DNA from: Undibacterium_A arcticum
GTDB lineage: Bacteria; Pseudomonadota; Gammaproteobacteria; Burkholderiales; Burkholderiaceae_D
Assembly: GCF_042660705.1 (NCBI RefSeq)
Contig: NZ_JBHSUQ010000001.1
Length of the DNA: 64,000 nt
Reading direction: 5' to 3' (one strand)
Part shown: piece by piece, positions 28,971 through 37,803 of the stretch
Numbering within the stretch: the first letter of the stretch is position 1
Layout of the letters: every line of letters starts with the position of its first letter
Notes under the pieces: model-generated
Databases searched by the model: none
Told to the model about the DNA's origin: nothing
The model's input: only the letters and a program-made list of their open reading frames with translations
Translations under genes and position numbers: made by a program

Positions 28971-30194
28971 ATGAACAAACCCATGTTATCCATCGTAGAT
29001 AAAGAAAGTATGAGCAAGGTGACGGCCATGAATGATTTTCATATCACGGTGATTTCCCCCAGTAAAAAGCATCTGGACGCGATCGTCGATGCTGTGCATG
29101 GTGTCTCTTTTGCTGCCAGTATTAACGCCGTCGAAGGATCACTTCAGGTGCTGGCATCGCGGATTAATCAAACGGTACCTGACGTTTTGATCGTCGACAG
29201 TGCATGCGACGGGCGCAGCGATCTGGAGCCGCTAGAGCAGCTCGGCCATCTGTATCCGAATATGGCCTTCATCGTGCTGTGCGAGCAGCAATCGCCGGAT
29301 TTCCTGATCCAGGCGATGCGGGCCGGCGTGCGCGAGGTGTTGCCGTCACCGATCAATGCCGAGGCGCTGAAGGCCGCGCTCGACCGGATTCAGCACAAGC
29401 TCGGTTTTGCACCGCGCAAGCAGGGCAAGATTCTGTCCTTCATCTCTTGCAAGGGGGGCAGTGGCGCCACCTTCCTGGCCGCGAATCTGGCCTATGCACT
29501 GGCCCAGGGCGGCAAGAAGGTCGCGCTGATCGATCTCAATTTGCAATTCGGTGATGCGCTGCTATTCCTGTCCGATCAGAAGCCAGCCACGACCCTGACC
29601 GATGTGGCGCGCGGCATTCACCGGCTAGACCCGGCCTTGCTGGAAGCGAGCATGGTCAGCGTCGATCGTAATCTGAGCGTGCTGGCAGCACCCGAGGACC
29701 CGGCGCACGGGATGGAAGTCAAACCGGACCACATCGATGCGCTGCTGAAGCTGGCACGTCATCAGTACGATTTTGTGGTGCTCGACGTCGGCCGCAATCT
29801 GGACGCGCAGACCATCAAGGCACTGGATCATGCGGACATGATTTTTACGGTGTTGCAGATCACGCTGCCCTTCATTCGCGATGGCAAGCGATTGCTCGAC
29901 GTGTTCCGCACGCTCGATTACGCCAAGAACAAGGTCCAGTTGGTGGTCAACCGCTTCGAAGGCGGCGACATCGGGCTCAAGGATCTGGAACAGTCACTCG
30001 GCAACAAGGTGATGTATACGGTGCCGAATCACTACGACGCGGCCGCCACGTCGGTCAACCAGGGCATTCCGATTGCCAAACTGGCGCGCAATAGCCCAAT
30101 CACCAAGACGTTGCAGGAGTGGAGTGAGGCACTGGCGCGCGAACCGGAGCAGGACGGCGGCAGCTGGATTACACGCGTATTCAAGCGCGCATGA
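28971..30194 (+). CDS. cpaE: Pilus localisation ATPase CpaE/TadZ
   Basis: The 407-residue protein has an atypical receiver domain at the N-terminus (about 22-140, VPDVLIVDSACDG, VLPSPINAEAL). A ParA/MinD-type ATPase follows, with a deviant Walker A CKGGSGATFLAANLAYAL (Lys161), FVVLDVGRNLDA and LVVNRF. TadZ proteins mark the pole where the Tad machine assembles. The first translated residues up to MNDFHITVIS may be longer than needed; ATG 29029 is an alternative start. The gene is intact. Confidence 0.92.
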   Translation: MNKPMLSIVDKESMSKVTAMNDFHITVISPSKKHLDAIVDAVHGVSFAASINAVEGSLQVLASRINQTVPDVLIVDSACDGRSDLEPLEQLGHLYPNMAFIVLCEQQSPDFLIQAMRAGVREVLPSPINAEALKAALDRIQHKLGFAPRKQGKILSFISCKGGSGATFLAANLAYALAQGGKKVALIDLNLQFGDALLFLSDQKPATTLTDVARGIHRLDPALLEASMVSVDRNLSVLAAPEDPAHGMEVKPDHIDALLKLARHQYDFVVLDVGRNLDAQTIKALDHADMIFTVLQITLPFIRDGKRLLDVFRTLDYAKNKVQLVVNRFEGGDIGLKDLEQSLGNKVMYTVPNHYDAAATSVNQGIPIAKLARNSPITKTLQEWSEALAREPEQDGGSWITRVFKRA

Positions 30195-30284
30195 TGGTGA
30201 ATATGAAGGAGTATAGGCAAAAAATACCGTAGTGCCCTCGTATTCATTGGGTTTCTGCAAATACACGGACTAGTATATTTTTGT

Positions 30285-30396
30285 GGGAGTTACGCAAAAT
30301 GCGTAATTTTGTAGGACGGGTGGAACCCATCATTAAGCGACAAGGGAGAAAGATGGGTTGCATCCATCCTGCTTTCTGTCTCGTTTGCGTAGGTCC
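30285..30396. mobile_element. 112-bp MITE-like element between cpaE and cpaF
   Basis: The ends GGGAGTTACGCAAA and TTTGCGTAGGTCC are imperfect inverted repeats closely related to the 13-bp ends of the element at 4160-4272, and the length is almost the same. The core differs: GTAGGACGGGTGGAACCCAT is matched by an inverted ATGGGTTGCATCCATCC. The element splits the tad operon between two co-expressed genes. No coding capacity is present. Confidence 0.65.
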
Positions 30397-30487
30397 AGGA
30401 TTGAAATCAGCATCAAACACGTGACACACCGGAACCAGCCGCCAGCGTCAGCGAACTACCGCGGCATAAGCACAAAGAGGATGCATC

Positions 30488-31853
30488 ATGTCATTACGAG
30501 ACCGACTGGAAACCAATGAAAACGACGCGGGCCTGGCCGGTGTGACCAGCCTGCATAGCCGATCGAACGACCATCGCGCCTACCGCGCGCTGAAGATGCG
30601 GATCCACAGCACTCTCCTTGAGCGCATCGACCTGCAGGTGATGGAAAGCCTGAGCGAGCAGCAACTGCGCGAAGAGCTGAAGAATCTGGTCGGTGAATTG
30701 CTGAATGCCGAAAACGTCGTGGTCAACGACGTCGAGCGCAAGAACCTGGTGCGCGACATTCAGGATGAGATGCTGGGGCTAGGACCGCTGGAATTATTGA
30801 TGTCGGACCCCACGATTTCCGACATCCTGGTCAATACCCACAAGCAGGTTTGTCGAGCGATTCGGTAAACTGGAAACCACCGACATCAGTTTCAATGACA
30901 ATGCGCACCTGATGAAGATCATCGACAAGATCGTGTCGCGTGTCGGCCGCCGGGTCGACGAATCGAGCCCGATGGTCGATGCCCGGCTGCCGGACGGGTC
31001 GCGCGTCAACGTGATCATTCCACCGTTGGCGATCGACGGTCCGATCATGTCGATCCGCCGCTTTGCCGCCAAGCCGCTGACGATGGATAACTTCATCGAA
31101 TATCAGAGCCTGATTCCAGAGATGGCGCAGTTGCTGCGGGGGCTGGCAAAGGCCAAGGTCAACATGATCATCTCGGGTGGCACCGGCGGCGGCAAGACCA
31201 CCATGCTCAACATCCTGTCGAGCTTTATCGGTACCACCGAACGGATCGTCACGATCGAAGATGCGGCCGAGCTGCAGCTACAGCAACCCCATGTGGTGCG
31301 GCTCGAATCGCGACCACCGAACATCGAAGGCAAGGGCGAAATCACGCAACGCTCGCTGGTCAAGAATGCATTGCGGATGCGGCCGGATCGCATCATCCTG
31401 GGCGAGGTGCGCGGTGCCGAGGCGATCGACATGCTGCAGGCGATGAATACCGGTCATGAGGGTTCGCTGGCAACGATTCACGCCAACACGCCGCGCGACG
31501 CACTGACCCGGCTGGAAAACATGATTGGACTGGCTGGCCTGAATCTGCCATCGAAAGTGGCGCGGCATCAGATCAGTTCGGCCATCACAGTGGTACTGCA
31601 GATCGCCCGGTTGTCGGACGGCAAGCGCAAGGTGGTCAGCATCCAGGAGATTACCGGGATGGAAGGCGACATCATCACGATGCAGGAAATCTTCAGCTTC
31701 CGCCAGACCGGCATCACCACCAGCGGCGCGGTGTCCGGACATTTCTGCGCGACTGGCGTGCGGCCGCGCTTTTACGAGCGCCTGCGGGTGCATGGCATCG
31801 AGCTGCCGGATTCGCTGTTCGATCCGTCCCGCGTCTACGAAGTAAAGAGCTGA
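30488..31853 (+). CDS. cpaF: Pilus assembly ATPase CpaF/TadA (frameshift)
   Basis: This is the cytoplasmic secretion ATPase that powers Flp pilus assembly. The N-terminal part is conserved (LLNAENVVVNDVERKNLVRD, GPLELLMSDPTISDILVNTH). At about 30850 two bases appear to be missing; family members read HKQVYVERFGKLE where this sequence jumps from KQV to VERFGKLE. The rest is normal: Walker A GGTGGGKTTML, Walker B-like RMRPDRIILGEVRGAEA, and LATIHANTPRDALTRLENM. The restored length is about 455 residues. Without correction the product would stop after 126 residues and the pilus could not assemble. Confidence 0.9.
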
Positions 31854-31866
31854 GCCGGAGGTTGAC

Positions 31867-32844
31867 ATGGACTATCTCTACATCCTGTTTGGGCTGGCGA
31901 TTTTTGTCGCGGTGGTATTGCTGATCGAAGGCGTGTACGTGACCTGGAATTCGTCGCGCGGGCCGGAAGCCAAGCGGATTGCGCGTCGCCTGCAGGCGAT
32001 GTCGGCCGGCAGCCATAGCGCGCAAAGCGACGTTTCGATTTTGAAGAAGCGGCTATTGAGTGAATCGCCCGATATGCAACGCCTGTTGCTGCAGATCCGG
32101 CGCGTGCATAACCTGGACCGACTGCTGCAGCAGTCCGGCTCGACATTGAATGTGTCGCAGTTCGGTCTGGCTTCGGCCGCTTGCGCTGTGGTGGCGTTGT
32201 TGGTCCTGTTGATGTTTCATGCGCCTGCAATCGTGACGTTAGTGGTCGCCGCCGCCGCCGCCACCTTGCCCTGGTTGTGGGTGGTGCGCAAACGCCGCAA
32301 ACGCTTGACGCGCATCGAGGAACAATTGCCGGACGCGCTGGACTTGCTGAGTCGGGCCTTGCGGGCCGGCCATGCCTTGCCGTCAGCGATCCAGATGGTG
32401 GGTGAAGAAATGACTGACCCGATCGCCGGCGAGTTTCGCATCGTGTTCGACGAGGTGAATTATGGCGTGTCGATGCAGGATGCGCTGATTAATCTGTCGG
32501 CCCGCGTGCCGGGCACCGATATCGGTTACTTTGTGGTGGCGGTGCTGATCCAGCGCGAAACCGGTGGCAATTTGACCGAGCTACTCGGCAACATCGCGAC
32601 CATCGTACGCGAGCGGCTCAAGCTGTTCGGGCAGATCCGCGTGTTGTCGGCCGAAGGACGTCTGTCGGCCTGGATACTGAGCCTGCTGCCGTTTGCGCTG
32701 GCCGCTTTGATGAGCCTCATCAATCCCGAATTTATGAAATTACTGTGGACCGATCCGGTTGGCAAGAAATTGTTGGTTTGGATGGCGGTGTTCATGCTGT
32801 TCGGCATCGTCTGGATGCGCAAAGTGATCCGCATCAGGGTTTGA
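31867..32844 (+). CDS. tadB: Flp pilus inner-membrane protein TadB
   Basis: The 325-residue protein has an N-terminal helix, a paired central hydrophobic stretch (about 100-140) and a T2SSF domain (about 160-285: LPDALDLLSRALRAGHALPS, FVVAVLIQRETGGNLTELL). Two C-terminal transmembrane helices follow. It is a GspF-like platform protein that couples the CpaF ATPase to the pilins. It begins 13 bases after cpaF, with GGAGG upstream, and it is intact. Confidence 0.94.
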   Translation: MDYLYILFGLAIFVAVVLLIEGVYVTWNSSRGPEAKRIARRLQAMSAGSHSAQSDVSILKKRLLSESPDMQRLLLQIRRVHNLDRLLQQSGSTLNVSQFGLASAACAVVALLVLLMFHAPAIVTLVVAAAAATLPWLWVVRKRRKRLTRIEEQLPDALDLLSRALRAGHALPSAIQMVGEEMTDPIAGEFRIVFDEVNYGVSMQDALINLSARVPGTDIGYFVVAVLIQRETGGNLTELLGNIATIVRERLKLFGQIRVLSAEGRLSAWILSLLPFALAALMSLINPEFMKLLWTDPVGKKLLVWMAVFMLFGIVWMRKVIRIRV

Positions 32845-32877
32845 TCCGGGGTTGATCTGGTTGAAGAGGGGAATGTC

Positions 32878-33822
32878 ATGCCTGCAATCTACATGGTTTA
32901 TCTGGGCGTCGTCTTTGTCGCCGTGTTCGGCTTCGCGATGCTGATGATGCGTTATCTGGTACCGAGCCAGGTGCAGCAACGGCTGCACAGCTTTGTCGAT
33001 AACCACGGGGGGAAAGCCGAAAAGATGGCTGATGCCTGGGTAGCCCGCGTCGCCAAGCTGTCCGGGCCACTAGCCAAACTGTCGTTACCGGAAGATGGAT
33101 GGGAGAAATCGTCGCTGCGTACTCGCTTCATGAATGCCGGATTCAGGGGCGAGCAGGCACCGGTGATCTATTTCGGCGCCAAGACCTTGCTGGCCGTCGT
33201 CGGACCGATCCTGCTGTGGCCGGTCCTGATTTTGTCCCACCCGACGCTAAATTCGACGTCGACCATGTTCTACCTATTGCTGGCGTCGGCGATCGGATTC
33301 TATTTGCCGAATCTGGTCCTGTCGCGCATGGTGGCGGCGCGCCAGTTGGCCGTTTTCGAACACTTTCCCGATGCGCTCGACCTGATGGTGGTGTGTATCG
33401 AAGCCGGCCTGGCGATGGACGCGGCGATCGCGCGGGTGGCGTCGGAGATGGCGGTATCGGCGCCGGTGGTCAGCGAGGAGCTGCACCTGGTGACGCTGGA
33501 GCTGCGCGCCGGCAACAGCAAGGAAAAGGCGCTGCGCAACCTGGCGATGCGCACCGGGGTCGAGGATGTCGACACGCTGGTGGCGATGCTGATCCAGGCC
33601 GAGCGTTTCGGCACCAGTATCGGTGATTCACTGCGGGTGCATTCGGATACCCTGCGCACCAAGCGGCGTCAACGGGCGGAAGAGGCCGCGGCCAAGATTG
33701 CGGTGAAGCTGCTGTTCCCGCTGATCTTCTGCATCTTCCCGGCCATCATGCTGGTGCTGCTGGGACCGGCAATGATTCAGATCTATCGGGTGCTGTTGCC
33801 GATGATGTCAGGGCAAGGATAA
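32878..33822 (+). CDS. tadC: Flp pilus inner-membrane protein TadC
   Basis: The 314-residue paralogue of TadB has the T2SSF domain (FPDALDLMVVCIEAGLAMDA, VDTLVAMLIQAERFGTSIG, then TLRTKRRQRAEEAAAKIAVK) and a C-terminal hydrophobic pair (LLFPLIFCIFPAIMLVLLG). TadB and TadC act together as the platform. The short gap to tadB and tadD indicates one transcript. Confidence 0.94.
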   Translation: MPAIYMVYLGVVFVAVFGFAMLMMRYLVPSQVQQRLHSFVDNHGGKAEKMADAWVARVAKLSGPLAKLSLPEDGWEKSSLRTRFMNAGFRGEQAPVIYFGAKTLLAVVGPILLWPVLILSHPTLNSTSTMFYLLLASAIGFYLPNLVLSRMVAARQLAVFEHFPDALDLMVVCIEAGLAMDAAIARVASEMAVSAPVVSEELHLVTLELRAGNSKEKALRNLAMRTGVEDVDTLVAMLIQAERFGTSIGDSLRVHSDTLRTKRRQRAEEAAAKIAVKLLFPLIFCIFPAIMLVLLGPAMIQIYRVLLPMMSGQG

Positions 33823-33832
33823 GGAGATTGCG

Positions 33833-35401
33833 ATGAACAAGTTCCGACTGTTGCCGCTGGCTTGCAGCCTGCCGGTATTGCTCAGTTGCAGCGCACCCGT
33901 TGGCGCCCCGCCGAGCTCGACAAATTCAGCGATGCGAATCGAGCCGGTATTAAGTATCCGCAATTCCGACGGCAACGCGCGCGGTCTGTATCAGCTGGGG
34001 CGCTATTATCAGGGCCAGAACCGGCTGGAACAGGCGGCCGACGCCTACCGCAAGGCGGTGCAGCAGCATGCCGACTATATCGAAGCACGCAGCGCGCTCG
34101 GCACGATCTATTCAACGCAAGGAAAATACGACGCGGCAATCGAGGAGTTCTCCGCAATCCTGAAGTTGGCGCCACAGCTGGCGCACATCTACAACAATCT
34201 CGGCTATACCTATTATTTGCAGGGCAGCTATGCCGAGGCGGTGGCCGCCTTCGACAAGGCGATCGCCATCGATCCCGACAATCCGCGTCCCTACAATAAT
34301 CTGGGATCGGTCTATCACCAGCTGGGCGAGCAGCAGCGCGCGCAGCTCGCATTCGCACGCGCGAATGCGTTGACAGCGCGTGCCGCGGCCACGCCAGGTT
34401 CCGCTGCCGGCGATGCGTCGCTGGCCGTTGCCGGTCGCGGCGAACAGTCGCCGGACTCGATCGCGCTGACCAATCCTGCCGCGCCGATTGCGCTGCAAAC
34501 CGTTGCTGCAGGACCGTCGACTGCGCTGGAGGCGACTTCCCGGGTGTTTACGTCTGGCGAACCGGCTGTCGTCGTGCCGGTCGCACCGACCACCCCTGCC
34601 GCAACGATAGCATCGACCGCAGCGGCTGCAGTCGAATGGAACGAGCCGTCGGCCGCGACGCCAGTATTAGCGGCTGGCGAACTTGCTGTAGTGCCGGCCG
34701 CACCGACCACCCCTGCTGCAGAGATAGCATGGTCCGCATCGCCCGCCGTCGCATCGAACGAGCTGTCAGCCCCGACGCCAGTATTTGCGGCTGGCGAATT
34801 GGCTGTTGTGGCGGCCGCGCCGACCACCCCTGCCGCCGCGATTGCATCGACCGCAGTGCCTGCCGTCGAATGGAACGAGCCATCAGCGGTGGCACCGACA
34901 TTCACGGCTGGCGAATTGGCTGTTGTGGCGGCCGCACTGACCACCCCTGCGGCAACGATGGCAGCGGCCGCAGTGACATCGATCGAGCCGTCAGTCACCG
35001 CGCCGGCTGAACCTCGCGAGTCCGGCGCTTTTGCCACGGCAGACAGAAAATTCAGAATGGAAATTGCCAACGGCAACGGCGTACCAGGCCTGGCCAGGCG
35101 AATCGGCGCCACCATGGCAAGCCAGGGCTTTGCGCCCTCGCGCCTGACCAATCAGAAACCTTATCGGCAGCTGGAAACGACGGTCCGGTATCGCGATGGC
35201 TTCCATGACGAAGCACTGCGGATCAGTCAGCAATTCAATAAGCCGACCAGACTGGTAGGCAATGCGAACCTGCGCGACACCGTCGATGTGCAACTGGTGC
35301 TTGGCAAGGACGTCATCAGTAATGTGGCCCTGTTCAGATTGAACTTGGCGCCAATGAAACTGGCGAAAAAAGTTGTGCCGCTGCTTGACGAAAAGAGTTG
35401 A
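33833..35401 (+). CDS. tadD: TPR lipoprotein TadD with internal repeats and LytR_C domain
   Basis: This 522-residue protein has a lipobox (LPVLLSCSAP, Cys19). Three or four TPR units follow (about 52-185: GLYQLGRYYQGQNRLEQAAD, AHIYNNLGYTYYLQGSYAEA, RPYNNLGSVYHQLGEQQRA). An Ala/Thr/Pro-rich region (about 238-392) holds four repeats of about 40 residues. The C-terminal LytR_C-type domain (about 400-500: IANGNGVPGLARRIGATMAS, TVRYRDGFHDEALRIS) ends the protein. TadD is an outer-membrane lipoprotein needed for secretin or pilus function. The extended repeat linker makes it much longer than the usual ~250-residue TadD. Confidence 0.88.
   Translation: MNKFRLLPLACSLPVLLSCSAPVGAPPSSTNSAMRIEPVLSIRNSDGNARGLYQLGRYYQGQNRLEQAADAYRKAVQQHADYIEARSALGTIYSTQGKYDAAIEEFSAILKLAPQLAHIYNNLGYTYYLQGSYAEAVAAFDKAIAIDPDNPRPYNNLGSVYHQLGEQQRAQLAFARANALTARAAATPGSAAGDASLAVAGRGEQSPDSIALTNPAAPIALQTVAAGPSTALEATSRVFTSGEPAVVVPVAPTTPAATIASTAAAAVEWNEPSAATPVLAAGELAVVPAAPTTPAAEIAWSASPAVASNELSAPTPVFAAGELAVVAAAPTTPAAAIASTAVPAVEWNEPSAVAPTFTAGELAVVAAALTTPAATMAAAAVTSIEPSVTAPAEPRESGAFATADRKFRMEIANGNGVPGLARRIGATMASQGFAPSRLTNQKPYRQLETTVRYRDGFHDEALRISQQFNKPTRLVGNANLRDTVDVQLVLGKDVISNVALFRLNLAPMKLAKKVVPLLDEKS
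34544..35010 (+). repeat. Four in-frame ~117-bp tandem repeats inside tadD
   Basis: Units start near 34544, 34664, 34781 and 34898 and share the reading GELAVVAAAPTTPAA (first unit GEPAVVVPVAPTTPAA), followed by a variable IAS-T-A-VEWNEPSA part. They encode a flexible stalk between the TPR and LytR_C parts. Unit number is likely to vary among strains. Confidence 0.8.
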
Positions 35402-35585
35402 AAGAGTTGGCTTTGTTTGAGTGAGCGCGCGCGATATGCTGCCTACTTTATCTCAAAGTGAAAAGGTGTGTTTTGTGTAACAGGGAGCGGGCACGTATCA
35501 GGCGGATCGTAAAACGCTATTGATACATGCCTAGCAAGGCGATGCGGTGGCGCCATCTTTGCCGCAATCAATAAAAGGTGTAATC

Positions 35586-36593
35586 GTGAATATAAAAGCG
35601 ATCAAGCTAATCAAAACTTGTGCCCTGTTTGTGGCAGTCGGCCTTGGTGGATGTGGTGGCAGTGGTGGTGAACCCACGAACGTGCTGGCCGCAAACTGCG
35701 CGAGTGGAGTTGCTGCACCCAGCAGTTGTACCGCCATTACACCTGCTACAGCGGCTATTGCCGCGACCCTCTTCACTACCGCCCCGAGTGCTGTCACCAT
35801 GACTTCTGGTGGAAGTGCGACCTACACCGTGGGCGGAGGTACTGCGCCCTACACGGCCACCAGCGGCAATACGAGCGCAGTCACAACGACCCTCGCCGGT
35901 ACAACCCTGACCATCAACAGCATAGCGGCGACCAGCATATTGGCGGGCGCTGTGCCGATTGCCATCGTGGATTCAACTGGTAAGTCTGTGACGATTAACG
36001 TGACGGTCCTAGGGATAGGAGCAGCGGGAACACCGCCATCTATCTTTCCCGCCTCAATTACGACAGGCGACTGCACCACTAACATACCGTTTATTTTTTC
36101 TGGTGGAACTGCCCCATTTACCATCTTCACCAGTGACAACATTGCTGTACCGGTCAGCGCTGCCATGCCCCTCGGAACAAAATCCTTCTTTATGGCCAGT
36201 GTTCTCTCACAGTTCCTGAGTCCAGACACTGACGTAGATGGGCTTAAGACAGTTACTGTTCCTAGGGTGGCAACCGTCACTGTACTTGATAGCCAATCTA
36301 GGGCAGCGACGGCTACGATCACCATACCGTTGGCGCATCTCACCTGCCCGAACAATCCTCTGTTGCAAACAGCGCCCGCTTCTGCGAACGCCCATGTTAC
36401 TGAGATACTGGCCTTCCAGATCACCGGAGGTATCGCACCGTATTCCTTTACTTCGAGCGCACCGGGAATCGCGAACGTTGTTGGAAGCTCCAGTACATCG
36501 TTCAACGCTCAAGGTATAGCAGTCGGGACTGCTTTGCTTACTGTCACCAGCGCAGATGGCCAAAAGGCAAACATAACATTTACGGTTTTCTAA
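35586..36593 (+). CDS. Secreted lipoprotein with three Ig-like repeats
   Basis: The 335-residue protein starts at a GTG after AAAGGTG. It has a lipobox (VAVGLGGCGG, Cys at about 20), then three repeats of about 95 residues. Each carries a GG-x-APY-type motif: VGGGTAPYTATSGN, FSGGTAPFTIFTSDN and ITGGIAPYSFTSSAPG. Such beta-sandwich modules are found in surface adhesins and lipoproteins. It follows tadD by 185 bases and may be a surface component tied to attachment, but no family name can be given. Its DNA is lower in GC than the tad genes. Confidence 0.7.
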   Translation: MNIKAIKLIKTCALFVAVGLGGCGGSGGEPTNVLAANCASGVAAPSSCTAITPATAAIAATLFTTAPSAVTMTSGGSATYTVGGGTAPYTATSGNTSAVTTTLAGTTLTINSIAATSILAGAVPIAIVDSTGKSVTINVTVLGIGAAGTPPSIFPASITTGDCTTNIPFIFSGGTAPFTIFTSDNIAVPVSAAMPLGTKSFFMASVLSQFLSPDTDVDGLKTVTVPRVATVTVLDSQSRAATATITIPLAHLTCPNNPLLQTAPASANAHVTEILAFQITGGIAPYSFTSSAPGIANVVGSSSTSFNAQGIAVGTALLTVTSADGQKANITFTVF

Positions 36594-36806
36594 AATAGGT
36601 GAATTCGCGCGGGTCGCAGAGGACTGAGGGTCACCTTTGCGCTCCCGCGCCATAATCCGTACTCCGAAAGTTTCGATGCAAGCGCATACCAGAACCGCTA
36701 AATTTTAGGTGGAGGCGTTCGCACTCTTCTCGGCCAACATCGAGATATTAGGTATCTTGCTTGCCAAGTAGCGTACCGTTGGCGTTGCATCGCCCTCGAA
36801 CTGACC

Positions 36807-36902
36807 TTACATCGTCGCAAACATCGCCACCACCGCGATCAGCATGATCGCCACGCCCATCCAGCCGATTACCGTATAACCAGCAACCAGCACTTGCTGC
36901 AT
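36807..36902 (-). CDS. Possible 31-residue membrane peptide
   Basis: The reading MQQVLVAGYTVIGWMGVAI-MLIAVVAMFATM forms a single transmembrane helix. No strong Shine-Dalgarno is seen. The first few codons lie in the duplicated segment whose second copy (38966 on) carries the start but not the hydrophobic part. Reality as a gene is uncertain. Confidence 0.35.
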   Translation of the reverse strand: MQQVLVAGYTVIGWMGVAIMLIAVVAMFATM

Positions 36903-36964
36903 CTCGCGGATTTCGTAACTGTTCAGTCCGCAGGCTAGCGTTGAATGAAGATGCACAAGAGACC

Positions 36965-37092
36965 ATTCGCCCTGAGTGGGTCCGGTTGCCATGAGTAGAT
37001 CCGTTCGCCCTGAGTAGTGAAGCGTATCGAAGGATTGCTTGAGTCAGCAGACCCTTCGATACGCCCTTCGGGCTACTCAGGGCGAACGGTCC
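36965..37092. repeat. GTTCGCCCTGAGTAG / CTACTCAGGGCGAAC repeats
   Basis: Direct CGTTCGCCCTGAGTAG and AGCGTATCGAAGG units are followed by their inverse, CCTTCGATACGCCCTTCGGG-CTACTCAGGGCGAACGG, forming a long potential stem. This repeat type is common in many proteobacterial genomes. Larger arrays are at 39045-39225 and 45290-45495. Confidence 0.75.
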
Positions 37093-37276
37093 ACTGCCTG
37101 TAACTGACACGCCGCACCATAGCGGGCTGAACAGTTTCCGGATTTCTTTCTGAAAGCATCACTTAGCGGCATATTCGCAACTTTGGCATTACAGAATCCG
37201 GGGTGCATGGCTTGCGCGGTGCTGTCGAACGGGGGATTGATGCCCGCACTGATGCAAATCGGTTCCGCAAAAAAAA

Positions 37277-37303
37277 GCGCACACCCCACTGCGGGATGTG
37301 CGC
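37277..37303 (-). terminator. Terminator of the truncated DUF4382 copy
   Basis: GCGCACACCCC and GGGATGTGCGC form a stem, with A-run on one side and T-run on the other, so it can act on both strands. It is 18 bases past the stop of the truncated gene and is repeated at 39411-39437. Confidence 0.8.
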
Positions 37304-37320
37304 TTTTTAATTACGGCCGA

Positions 37321-37803
37321 TCAGGGAATCAGCGCGAAATTAACTGCAGTCTGGTTGGCGACCGAGATATCCACCGACAGGATCGACAGCGTTGTATAGC
37401 CGTTCGCCGAAGCCTCCAGCTTGTACTTGCCGGTACCAGGTGTCGTGGTGGTCTGCGTTGCAAACACCAACGGCAGGGTCGCGCTGTATGGGGCCAGTTG
37501 CGGCGCCACGGTTGGCAGGCTGAGCGTGTAGGCGCCGGTCGTCACGTCTGCACCCTGGTACTTGATCGCGACCGTCGGACCGGCGGCGAAGCTTTGCTTG
37601 GCAGTGACGTAGGCAACCTCGGTGCTGCTAACGGGATTGAGGCTCGCGATGCCGCTGATCGTGCGGTCTGCAGTGGCTGCCGCTGCCAGACTGATCGGCG
37701 CGGCGCTGGTGCTGACTACTACCGTACTGGTGGTGCTGGCGACCGGCACTGCCGCGATGACGGCGGTTGCACTGTTTTCGGCGGTGATGACGACGTCGTA
37801 ATT
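37321..37803 (-). pseudogene. Truncated DUF4382 lipoprotein gene (C-terminal ~160 codons only)
   Basis: The codons read YDVVITAENSATAVIAAVPV and continue to VNFALIP, almost identical to the tail of the intact gene at 39456-40664. The N-terminal signal, lipobox and DUF4382 core are absent. Upstream sequence switches at 37803 into the nucleotidyltransferase gene. No start signal belongs to it, so it is a remnant of duplication. Confidence 0.85.

Larger units (their letters stand above)
36892..37803. repeat. Direct duplication, copy 1 (DUF4382 gene tail and downstream region)
   Basis: This ~0.91-kb stretch aligns throughout with 38966-39938. It includes the last ~160 codons of a DUF4382 gene, its terminator, a block around CATAGCGGGCTGAACAGTT, and GTTCGCCCTGAGTAG repeats. 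Divergence is a few percent in the coding part. Its right edge is the junction at 37803 with the nucleotidyltransferase gene. Confidence 0.85.
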
